NCBI GenBank assembly: GCA_024138025.1 | Contig: JAMXBD010001099.1 | Coordinates: forward strand, 372,001 to 436,000 | DNA length: 64,000 bases | Reading direction: 5' to 3' | DNA from: Combretum micranthum | Taxonomy: Eukaryota; Streptophyta; Magnoliopsida; Myrtales; Combretaceae | Shown here: piece by piece, positions 36,283 through 46,801 of the stretch | Layout: every line of letters starts with the position of its first letter | Numbering within the stretch: the first letter of the stretch is position 1 | Notes under the pieces: generated by a model | Told to the model about the DNA's origin: nothing | Seen by the model: the letters and a program-made list of their open reading frames with translations, nothing else | Databases searched by the model: none | Program-made: the position numbers and the translations under genes

Positions 36283-37690
36283 CATATGAATGAAACGAAT
36301 AACCATTTAATTATCTTTATCCTTTAGCCCAACACTCAATGAAGGGATAACTCAGTATTCCAATCATGTATAAATATTTACATACATATATGTATTGGTT
36401 ATTGGGTACTCCCTAATAACCACGACACTAATACAACCTAGATCTACTCAAATCCTTTCCATGTATGACTCCACTTAGGATACCATCACACATAGATCAT
36501 CGAGATGTCGTGATAAGCATGGATACTCTTCACCTATGACTAGTAGCCACGCACAATTAATACACTCATCATTAATGTCCATTAGTTTTTTAGTCAGTTT
36601 TAATTTCTATCCTAGACATGTACAAGCATCAAGCAAGGTATACATGTACTTGGATAGTTGATTCAACTTAGTCCAATACCTAGAAAAATTTAACCTAGAT
36701 TTACAACATATAAAAGGTATTTAGACTCTTTTTCATTTCTTAACTTATTCCTAAATAATATTTTCTAGGCTCCTCTCTTTCATTCTAATGTTAAAAACAT
36801 GTATTTATATATAATATTTGCATGTGTACATTAAAAGTTTAAATTTGAACAATAAAATAATGAAAAAACTAGTAATTAATTGATATTAATAAGGCCTCGG
36901 GTTTTTAGAGTAATAATAAACCTTAAAAAATTTAATTGAATAAGTTTCAAGTGTTTTTGAGAAGGATAAATCAAGTTTTGGAAAATAGAGTTGTACAAAC
37001 ATAAGTTGTGTATAAGGCTGTGTAGAAACCCATTGTACATAACCATTCTGCATAAACTATATAGAGAGGTTGTGCAAAAAACAAAAAGTGAGCAAAAACC
37101 ATTTTCAAAGTACACAACCATTCTACATAAGCTGTGCAAGGAAGTTGTGCAGAAGAAAATAATTGGATAGAAATCTTTTTCAACGTACATGACCATTTTG
37201 CACAAGCCGTATATGAGATTGTGCATGACCAAAAATAGGGTTTTTCATGCAATTTTTATGAAGCACCAATTTTCTCTATTCTCAATATTAAAAACACAAC
37301 TAATGATCCAAATTCAACTCTTCTTTGAAACCCAAACACCCATCATAATAAAACTTGCATATAGATTGAATCTTGAATGTAAAGATCATGTTAACTTATC
37401 AAGAATCTGTCAATTCTTTTGTGTTTTAACTTTCTAAATTTTTCTCCATTAAAGATTCCTCAAAAATTCTCCAAAGAATTCATTTTTTTCCTGTCAAATC
37501 TTGATGTCAACGCCAAAATACCATAACCATATATCTAAACGTTTGTTTTATCAAGAAAAGAGAAGAAATTTCACTTATCATATTGTCTTATTAATAGCTT
37601 TTAAGGATTTGTAGGGGGTTGTTAGAGGGGAAGGAGAGGATGTCTACAACATACATAAGGCGAAGAAGAAGGAGAAAGAACAAGGCAGGA
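36283..37690 (-). repeat. Continuation of the minus-strand LTR split by the solo LTR
   Basis: Sequence after the CATAT duplication has no coding signal and fits the interior of the LTR that starts at 30508. It includes a tandem repeat at 37010-37230 and a pyrimidine-rich tract on the minus strand at 37620-37700. The LTR start (a minus-strand TGT) could not be fixed. Confidence 0.4.
37010..37230. repeat. Three imperfect tandem repeats, about 70-85 bp
   Basis: Three units each contain ACATAACCATT/ACACAACCATT/ACATGACCATT, then TGCATAAACT/TACATAAGCT/TGCACAAGCC and a GTTGTGCA word. Overlapping minus-strand frames here (36876-37252) are by-products of the repeat, not genes. Confidence 0.6.
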
Positions 37691-37756
37691 GGAGAAGGTG
37701 ATTAAAATCTAATTTTGTACGTTTTTAACTATTGATATTTTAAAAGATTTGGAGAT

Positions 37757-38239
37757 GGGCAAATATGCTCCTGTTTTAAAAAGGGTTAATTATAAAAACA
37801 TAACTCGTGTTTTGAGCAATTTGCAAACACATAACAAACACATAACATATGTTATCTTTTTTGACAATTAGGTGACCCGAATTTTATAGGAAAAACTATC
37901 AATATTATTAATTACTATAAGATGGAATGTGTTAAAGTTTTATTAGTTTAAAACAATTAATGTAATAAAAAAATAATACTAAATAAAATTAAATAAATAA
38001 AATATTAAAAAATATTTTTTGAAAATAAGGAAATTGAAAAAAAAGTAAAATTAATTTTTATGACTAATAAAATATTGACACATGTCATTTTTAAATTATT
38101 AAATAATATTGATACTTTTATATGAAATTTTGCTCACTTAATTGCCCAAAAAATAACACAAGCTATGTGTTTGCAAATGGATCAAAACACAGATCATGTT
38201 TTTATAATTAACCTTTTTAAGAATGAAAATTACTAGCCC
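37757..38239. mobile_element. Foldback MITE with long terminal inverted repeats
   Basis: Left arm GGGCAAATATGCTCCTG...TTAAAAAGGGTTAATTATAAAAACATAAC pairs with the reverse complement of the right arm, GGGCTAGTAATTTTCAT...TTAAAAAGGTTAATTATAAAAACATGAT. Pairing continues through GTGTTTTGA and TTTGCAAACACATA, for well over 100 bp. The centre is AT-rich with no frame. No target duplication was recognised, so the superfamily is uncertain. Confidence 0.7.
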
Positions 38240-38639
38240 TTTAATATGGTTAATATATATATATTGTTATTTTTCCTATTATTTGGATATTTCATAATGT
38301 TACCATGATATAATGTTACATGACTTTATCTTAAATAATATTCTTTTGATAAATAATCTTTAGTTAGAAACTCGATAGAACTATTAGTAGTGTCAATTAG
38401 AATAAAGTATTTTAAAAGCGATTCAAATTAAACCAAATCACATTTTAAATGGTTCAGTTTAGAACCACAAATCATTAAAAGCAATTCGATTTATTAGGGG
38501 GTTTGAATTGGACCACTTTTAAATATGATTCGATGAGGTTCAATGACGCAACGTACAAGTGAATGGATTATAGCATAACATTGAATCACGTACAATTGCC
38601 GGTTTGGGATCTTCAACACCAGTCGATTTAGAGAATACC
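38240..38639. other. AT-rich spacer with hAT-like words
   Basis: Contains repeated GATTCAAATTAAACC/GGTTCAGTTTAGAACC-like words, possibly a decayed MITE. No ends found. Confidence 0.35.
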
Positions 38640-40140
38640 TAGGATGTTGGCATCAAATATCGAAATCCTTCACCAGAGATCTAAAATTTGGGATAAAGAG
38701 CAGGGTGGCTTTGTGAAATTTCATTTAAAAGATATGGAAAACTGTCTTTCATATGCCCTAGAGCTTACAAATATAAAGGAAACAAAGAAAACTAAAAATT
38801 ATAAAGAAATTAAAATCCGAATAAGATACGCTGGCTTCAAAGCCGGCAACCTAAACTATAAACTGGCAGCCTACATAACATGAGCTGATGGTCTTGGATG
38901 GCGGCCTTTAAATATTTGAATTTGTGAATGTTGTACATTGGCTAAAGGCCAACGGCGTAAAGCTAAAGGCTGACGGCGTATATTTCAAGGCCAGCAAGCT
39001 AAGTGGCCAGCATAGGCCTTTCGATGCTTGTTCTTCCGCTCTCTCCTATGCCACTTCTTCAAGAATTTAAGTGCTATTTCTTCTACTGCATCATTCAACA
39101 ATTGAACCAAACTGAATTGAATGATCAATACCCTTAACCTCGTTAATTTAAATTCTCCTCAGTAATTTTACTTTTAAATCAGTAAATCAGTCCGGCAATT
39201 TTCCATAATAAATTATAACATTTCCCTTTAAATATTAAAGTGGTAAAAAAATTGCATACTTAAATGCTTTTTTATTAATTTAAAATCATGTTGTAATCTA
39301 TCTACAATCGCACAATTTTTTCCAGCAATTTCCTCAATAGCTTCCAATGCTTCCTTGTTAAACATGCAAATATTCTTCCAATTAAATCCAAAATCAAATT
39401 GAACTTGACTTCCTTGAATGCTTTGATCTTCATCAATAAGCTTGTTAAAATGATCCTCATCAAAACCAATTAAAGTTGCATAGCAGTTAGTCCAATTATA
39501 TGTTTGACCTAACAAGCACAATCATCAAAGAAGGTAAGGATATACCTTAAACAACTTTTGGAGTAGAAAATCTAACTTCCACAGACACACCAGATCACAT
39601 AAAGCAAAACTATCTCAGAACTTGTTGATAAACATATTCTTAGGGTCATCTAAACCCTTAAACCAAGAAGAATCACAACTACCTTCCTTCCTTGATCGTA
39701 GAACAACAGAATATCCAAGAAAACATTACGAAGGATAACACTTTTAGATTGCCAAAAGAATTGAAAAGGATCATACTTACCTATTACTTGATTCTTATTT
39801 CTCCTTGAAGCAAGCTATAGGTTTGAGAGAGGTTTTAGGGTTTTGTAAAAGCTTAAGATAGGTTATGAAAAGAAAATAAGGTTAAAGTTCTATTTATAAT
39901 GCATGGAAAACCCTAAAAACAAGAAACAAAGCGTATTTTATAGTTTGGTAAGGAAAGCTGGTGGCTTAAACGCAAAAGACACAATGCGAGCATTAAAAGC
40001 TGGCATCCAATGCCAGCGGTATAGATGGCAAAGTCGGCATCGTAAATCCCCAAAGCCAACGGCCTAAAAATGCCTCCTACTTGTCTAATTATGTTTCTGT
40101 CACATAACAACATATTATGTATTCATATTAAAGTGAAACA
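38640..40140 (-). other. Unassigned LTR-like or genic segment with promoter-like motif
   Basis: The minus strand has TTATAAATAG near 39893-39902 followed by a leader-like stretch. Both flanks carry short GCCAACGGCG/GCTGGCATCCAATGCCAGCG-type repeats (38940-39010 and 39955-40060). Frames at 38644-38883 (+) and 39228-39521 (-) have no recognisable domains. It could be another LTR in minus orientation, but ends were not found. Confidence 0.3.
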
Positions 40141-40570
40141 TGAAACCTTCTTATTTAACCATATATGACAATTTTGCCTTTCACTATGATTTATTTATTT
40201 ATATATTACAGTTTGGATGTCAATTTGGAAAAGGAAAAGAAAAACTTCAATATTATAAAATTAGTACATATCCTTCTGTACGGCCTTTTCATCCCAGTCC
40301 TGAACTGAAGATTCCTTCGGTCGATTGATCATTTTTATTGGTGGTATGGAGAGCCACCAACAATGAAGAGGACGGCGACAAGCAGCCGCAGCTAATGCTA
40401 AATGATAAATTAATGAGAGTAAGCCTAACTTTATTTATGACAGTCTAGTTAGACCTTCTGCATAGGTTATCACCCTGGCAAGTGGAGGCAAAAAGGAAGA
40501 ACGAATAGTCATATTTTTTTTTTAATGTTATATATATACCCAAGGCTTCTCATAACAATATTACTTATTA

Positions 40571-40881
40571 GGATAAATGTTATGAATAATACTTGAATTT
40601 TGATAAAATATGCAATTAAGTACGTAAGCTTTCAAATTGATCAATTTGGTACTCGAATTTTGAAATTGATCAATTTAATACCTGAATGTTGACATTAATC
40701 AATTTAATACCTAAAAGAATTTTTTATATACACCAACACTACTTCCATCATATTGGTTAAAAATGGTATGTACATTAAAGTGCACAAAAAACTTTTTAGG
40801 TATTAAATTAATCAATTTCAAAGTGTAAACACCTAATTGCATATTTTTCCAAAGTTCAGGTACCATTCTTGACATTAACCC
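40571..40881. mobile_element. Mutator-type foldback MITE, family A copy 1, TSD TACTTATTA
   Basis: Left arm GGATAAATGTTATGAATAAT pairs with the reverse complement of the right arm, GGGTTAATGTCAAGAATGGT. Pairing extends through ATATGCAATTA and TTGATCAATTT for about 80 bp. The 9-bp sequence TACTTATTA flanks it perfectly (40562-40570 and 40882-40890), the Mutator target-site size. 311 bp, non-coding. Confidence 0.88.
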
Positions 40882-40931
40882 TACTTATTAAGTAATAAAT
40901 GCTATTCGCCATGTGTGTTAATATTAAATAC

Positions 40932-41216
40932 AAATAATGTCAAATTTGGTACTTGCATAAATAATCAATTTCATACTTCAACTTTAAGGTAGCCAAATTA
41001 ACACCATTTTACTACCCAATCAAACTTTTCCTACTTCTTTTCGTATCATCTTGTACTGATAGATTCTCTCTTTCACACCAGAACATGGAGCATACGGTGT
41101 TAGTAGGACAGTCAAAATGGTAATAAAGGGTATTAAATAAATTGACCACTTTAAAATTCATGTCCCAAAATAAATTTTTATGCAATGTTCATGTACCAAA
41201 TTTGACATTTTTCCAC
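40932..41216. mobile_element. Foldback MITE, family B, copy 2
   Basis: Left AATGTCAAATTTGGTACTTG matches the reverse complement of the right end, AATGTCAAATTTGGTACATG. Inner arms also pair. About 285 bp, non-coding. Exact ends uncertain by a few bases. Confidence 0.65.
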
Positions 41217-41232
41217 ACAAAAATATAGTACA

Positions 41233-41908
41233 GTAAATATCAATTTTGATACTAGAACTTGGCATGAAAATTCAATTTGTTACCTTAACTTTGAAACAGT
41301 TAATTTAATACCTAATCAAACGTTTTATGGCTATTTTTACTACCTCCTTAACATTATTTGCTTTGTTTGTTGATGTAGAAGAGGTGACATATAACTAAAT
41401 TTTGGCATAATGTCACGAATGATACTTGAATTTTGGCAAAAAATGCAATTAGAAACCTGAATTTTGAAAGTAATCATTTTAGTACTTGAACTTTAGCAAA
41501 AGAAATGCAATTAGGTATCTGAACTTTGAAAGCGATCAATTTAGTACCTAAAAAAACTTGATAAGGGTACTGTTGGGGTGCATGAAAAATCCTATCAAGA
41601 ATTAAATTGATCAATGTCAAATTTCAAGTATTAAATTGATCAATTTCAAAGTTTAGGCAACTAGTTGCATATTTTGTCAAAGTTCAAGTACCATTCATAT
41701 CATTAACCCTTAAATTTTTACTAATGCCTTTAGCACTATCTAGCATTGATAGGCTATTCATTCAATGTTGGGAAATAGGGTAAACAATGTTGGTAAAGTT
41801 GTAGAAAAAGACATGAAACTTTGATTAGGTATTAAATAGACCACTCAAAAGTTGAGGTGTCAAATTCAATTTTTGTGCAAAGTCAACTATTAAATTTAAC
41901 ATTTTCCT
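41233..41908. mobile_element. Foldback MITE, family B, copy 3, split by a nested MITE
   Basis: Left AAATATCAATTTTGATACTA and the reverse complement of the right end, AAATGTTAAATTTAATAGTT, are the two arms. The element is interrupted at 41405 by a family A MITE. Without that insert it has the size and inner arms of the other B copies (TTAATACCTAATCAAA pairs across the middle). Confidence 0.6.
41405..41709. mobile_element. Mutator-type foldback MITE, family A copy 2, nested
   Basis: Left GGCATAATGTCACGAATG and the reverse complement of the right end, GGGTTAATGATATGAATGG, are the arms. TAAATTTTT occurs on both sides (41396-41404 and 41711-41719, with one extra T on the right), consistent with a 9-bp Mutator-type duplication. 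It sits within the family B MITE. Confidence 0.75.
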
Positions 41909-42099
41909 TATATAATAAGATATAAATCATAAAATAACTAATAATTAAACCAAATTGTATATGCAATTGATGATGTAATAAGGAGAAAATATTATGATGG
42001 GTAAAGAAAACAAAATCTATACAACCATTTTCTTTTCTTTTCTTTTCTTTTCCAAGAGAAAGATCATTCATTCATTAGCCATTCGACAAAAAAGATTCA

Positions 42100-44660
42100 C
42101 TAGACGAAGATGAAACAAAAGAAACATCAAGCAAATTAGACCTTGATGGTTTCTAACCTTATCTATCAAATAATGCCATAAGTTTCTAACTTTGTCCTTC
42201 TCAATTACATAATCTATCACACCAAACCAAATGTAGCAGGCCCAAGGACATAAAAGTAAGGCATGCTATTCAGATTTGTCTTCTCCATAAAAATTACAAC
42301 TTAGCCACATAAAACCTTCCTTAGGTATAGATTCGACATAACAAGTAACGAACTTAGCATTGCTCTCCACATAAAGTGCTTAATTTTTTTTTTTTTTTTT
42401 ATATATAAAACAATGTTCCATCACATATTCCAATCTGACACGGATAACACAGAGGAAGATGAAAGCTCTAGTCATGTCGACACGTAACCAAGAATAAGAT
42501 AAAAACTTATACGTTGATTTCACTTAGCAGCTTCAAGAATGATCATATGGCCACACTAAAGTATCGTCCTTATTTCCAACAACTAAAGGAAAATTTTTAT
42601 TTTTGCATATTTATAAGGAGAGATTGCATACGGCATACCTCTCAAATCCTACAAAAAATTAATCAAAGAACTGACCTTTCTATTTAGATCATGATCCACT
42701 CCTTTATTCCTTAACTTATAACCCAGGTAAATTAGGTATCCATGCATCTTCCCACACTTTAACTTATTTAGTTTTTCGATCTGCCACAAAGGCCTCTCAA
42801 ACAAAACGTCCCACACTTCCAAAATAGCCAACATGCCCAAGAAGCCCGATTCCCCTTCTTAGCATTTTTGAAGTCGCACTTGGAAAAATAGATCCCTTTA
42901 GTTACTCTAACCCACAAGGCAGATGGATTATCTTGGATCCTCCAAGCCAATTTAGCAACAGTGATAAGTTAAATAATTTGATCCTAAAATTCTATGCCTC
43001 CTTTAATTTTAAGTGACATAAGATTTCTCCAATTTACCTGGTGGACTTTACCTTCATATCTTTGCCATCCTTGCCAAAAAAGAGTAATCTAACAATTAAT
43101 CTCATAACGCTACTTCAATTAAAGCTAATGCAACCCATAGATTATGTAAAAATTGAACATGCCACCGCTTTTCTCAAAACATCCCAACCAGTTGTACTTA
43201 AAAGATTCTTCTTCCACCCTTGCAACTTCACTAAAATCTTATCCTTAACAAACTTTAAAGCTTTATTTTTAAACTTACCCCGTATAGTAGGAAGTTTTAA
43301 ATATTTCCTAGATTACCTAAAGTTATAGCCCCCATTAAGCTCACAATCTTTCCTTAAAGGTCCTTTGGAGTATTTTTCCTAAAGAACATATTTGACTTAG
43401 CAAAGTTCACCCCTTAACCACTTTATCACAATATACTAGATTTGCTTCATCTTAGTTAAATCAACTTCTATAGCATCAAGAAAAAAACAAAGAACTATCG
43501 ACAAAAAGTAAGTGAAAATTAATTGAGCACTCTCTTTGCATTTTCACTCCTTTTAAACCCCTAGAATTGACCATCTTAGAATTCCTCTTGACAACACATC
43601 TGCCACTATAACAAAAAGATATGGGGATAGAGTATTCTCTTATCTAAGGACTTTAGATGGTTTGACCCTTCCAGCATTCTTTCCATTGGATATAACATTC
43701 TAGTACATAATAGTAACACAACATACGATCCACTTTACCCACTCAATAGCCAAGCCTATTTTCAACAAGATAATATTTTAGAAATCCCACTCCACACGAT
43801 CATATATTTTAGGGCATAATTACATCCTTTCCCCTTGGTTTTGGTCTTTAGGTGGTGAATTATCTTGTGTGCTATCAAAGTATTATGTTGTATCAACCTT
43901 CTCGATATAAATGTACTTCTGTTTTTGCTAATGGTCTCATTTAGAATAGGTTCAAATAATCAATTTATAATGATTGGACAATCTTATAACAAAAATTGCA
44001 AAGATAAAAAGCCTAAAATGACTCAAAGACTAAGGATTAGGCATTTTGGTATAAAGACTATATTTGTTTGATTGATAGAATAGGGGAAGTTGCTTGTTCA
44101 GAAAAAAAAAAAAAATTGAATAGCTTTCATAATGGAAGGACCAATGATGTGCCAATTATATTGAAAAAACGTACTCGAAATCTATCTGAACTCAAAGCCT
44201 TTAAACCTCCCATCTAGGAAATTGCGTATTTGGTTTCATCTTTTGACACTTCAATAGGTAAGATAACTTTATCATCCTTGCTAAACACTTTATCAAACCA
44301 ATCAACACATTCCCTAAAGACTTTGTTTTGACCACTACTAAAAGAGCTCATAGAAACCCATAAAAAGAATGAGTATTACAATGATATGGTAGAAGAAAGA
44401 AGTTTTACAATCTCCAAAATTCAACCAATCAACCTTGATATCTAATGCTAATGCATCTCTTCCTTACCTTAATAATCATTAATTTGTGCAATAGTTTCTT
44501 CTTCATCCTCCACCAAGCCATCTACCTCATGGTTTTGTAATTGTCCTAACTTCCTCAATAGTCTAGTAATCTCAGCTTTATTGTTTAGTCTCCTTTTTAC
44601 TATAAATCACTAGCTATTTAGAGCACCGCTATATATTATTTACAAAACATTCAAAACCAC
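42100..44660 (-). pseudogene. LINE ORF2: reverse transcriptase and C-terminal zinc-finger region
   Basis: Recognisable minus-strand blocks in order: YDRVEWDF (about 43781-43805), LSPYLFVIVADVLSRGI (about 43580-43640), LLFVDSSLFF (catalytic FxDD box decayed to FVDS, 43494-43505), LPTIRGKFKNKALKFVKDKI, LQGWKKNLLSTTGWDVL, AWRIQDNPSALWVRVTKGIY (42768-42950), and HALLLCPWACYIWFG of the zf-RVT domain (about 42230-42275). These match plant non-LTR retrotransposon ORF2, which primes reverse transcription on nicked DNA. The lost catalytic Asp and many frame breaks show it is dead. Confidence 0.9.
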
Positions 44661-45951
44661 TGTAAACCCCGAGAACTTCGACCATATGATACGACCCTAA
44701 ATTAGAAATTATAAGTTGACTAGTAACCTTAAGAATTAATTAGAAACTCTAGTTAGATAGATACTTTAAATTTGATAAGGTTTCATAGTGAGTATCCAAA
44801 TCTAAAATATATAACTAGTATAGTCTATATAGTAGTAGTAATATCACATAAATGACTCAATAGGGTTTTAGTTAGGAAATTGTGATTTCAAGATAAACGG
44901 TTAGGATTATAAATACTCAATAAAAACATAAACTGATGTATAACTTGAAATCTAGACCTCAAATATAGAATTGAATCATACTAATATTCAAATTAGGGTT
45001 TTCTAAAGCCCTTGGAGCCTAAAACGAAAATTGACCCGAAAAGCTTCTAAAACGCAAATCGCGTAGGATAAATTTTTCTTAAACAATTAGATACGTACTA
45101 TTAAAGCTTAAATTTGTACTTTTTATTAAACTAAACATCTTATAGGATCCATTTAAGACCTTTGTATATATAATTACATATATAAGCTAAAATATACCCT
45201 AATAGTGTATTAAACTACCCGAAAACTTAACTAAACAAAATCTAACTAATATATAATATAAATATATATATGTTTGCAACTTGCAGGAGACGCCTTTAGC
45301 TCATTTTGATGGCTGTGATCTTCTTAAATCTGATGAACCGAAGTTTCTTCAATAATTTACCCAAAGTCAATCCAAATCCTCTCCAAAACCAATGGAAACG
45401 TGACAGATCACCCTTGTATTTATGACAATCAAACAAGGGATGAAATGCACAACAAACAAGAGCAAATTGCTTCGGATTTGAGGAAGAAACGCGGCCGAAA
45501 ATTCGCACTACATTATATATATATACATATGCAAAGAACTCGGATGGCTAAGTAAACAAATTCCAAACCTTCTCAAACCTTCTAGAACTCATCTATATCT
45601 CATTAGGAGTAGAACTAACCCAAGAACCGATTTTTTAAACGCTCGAACAAACCTAGTTCTAGAATTTGAACAAAAATCTGGGAAAAACGTTCAAAAACGA
45701 ACTTGAGGTAAGTGAATCTCATTCCGCGAATTTTCTTTTAGTTTTATGGAGTGAGACTGACCTCTAAACATCTTAGGAAGCTAACCAAATCCCTTAGGAG
45801 CTTCGGATTTCACCGAGAAGCCACAACGAAGGTATTTTTCCCAAACCCTAGCCGAGTTTGATGATCCGAAAACATGGATAGCATGTTGTTTTTGTGTTGT
45901 GATGCTTGGATATATAAACTAATTAGGTCCCTAGGAGTCTTTTGGATAAAA

Positions 45952-45977
45952 AATCCCGACGTTTGAACGTCGGGATT
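45952..45977. repeat. Perfect palindrome with 12-bp arms in LTR
   Basis: AATCCCGACGTT and AACGTCGGGATT are separated by TG. The same palindrome is conserved unchanged at 55889-55914 in the 3' LTR. Confidence 0.95.
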
Positions 45978-46045
45978 CGTCGGAAATGGCCGCGGCTCAT
46001 CGGGGAAGAAGATGAACAGTACTTCCCGATGAGCACAGGCTTGGT

Positions 46046-46298
46046 GTACGGGCGTACATAACTCGTATACCTTCGGCCAGCAACGATGTACGGGCGTACA
46101 TAACCCGTATACCCTCGGCCAGCAACGATGTACGGGCGTACATAACCCGTATACCCTCGGCCAGCAACGATGTACGGGCGTACATAACCCGTATACCCTC
46201 GACCAACAACGTTGTACGGGTGTACTTAACCCCGTACACCCCTTAGCCAGCACGTTGTACGGGCGTACTTAACCCCGTGTACCCCTCGGCCAAAGAAA
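46046..46298 (+). repeat. 42-bp minisatellite, six units, in 5' LTR
   Basis: Units begin at 46046, 46088, 46130, 46172, 46214 and 46257 (period 42, the last step 43). Each contains GTACGGGCGTAC and can fold as TACGGG / CCCGTA with a 9-nt loop. The 3' LTR has five decayed units at about 55977-56180. Confidence 0.92.
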
Positions 46299-46740
46299 AG
46301 AAAAACGAAACTAAGTATAAATAATTATATAATAAATAATAATTTAAATAATTTTAGAATGTTTATTATTTTTCCTGCATTTATTTATTTTCCTGGAATA
46401 GTAATAGTAATAATATAATATAATAATATTAAATCCAAAAATTATTTATTTGAATTTAAAAATAAAATTATTTTATTTTCTGACTTTATTAAATATAGGA
46501 TGTTTAAATATTTAATCTATTATTATTAATCTAAAAAGAAATTTTCTTTAGAAATATAAATTACTTTGTTAAGTAATTTCCGCATAATGGATTTCTAATT
46601 ATTAATATCCTTAATATTATTAAAAGAATTTTTAGAATTTCGAAAATATTATTTTTATAATAATGATAAATATGGATATAAGACTAAAATTACTTTAGTA
46701 TAATTTTTAATGTGAGGCAATATAATCTATTTTCGGAAAT

Positions 46741-46761
46741 TTATTATTATTATTATTATTA

Positions 46762-46800
<39 letters not shown>
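46741..46800. repeat. ATT microsatellite in 5' LTR
   Basis: Nearly pure ATT repeat with one break. The equivalent tract in the 3' LTR (56621-56700) is shorter and contains a GTT run, so the two have diverged by slippage. Confidence 0.9.

Positions 46801-46801
<1 letters not shown>

Noticed and set aside
36876..37252. Two minus-strand frames with repeated CTTSLHSLCRMV-like peptide
   Set aside because: Both follow the short tandem repeat at 37010-37230 and lie within LTR sequence.
45810..46253. 147-aa minus-strand frame with repeated RVYGLCTPVHRCWP peptide
   Set aside because: It is the translation of the 42-bp LTR minisatellite on the antisense strand. A period of 42 keeps all frames open, and the 3' LTR copy breaks it.
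46046..46298. CRISPR-like array of regular repeats
   Set aside because: Units are contiguous tandem repeats without unique spacers, lie in a plant LTR, and have no cas genes nearby.
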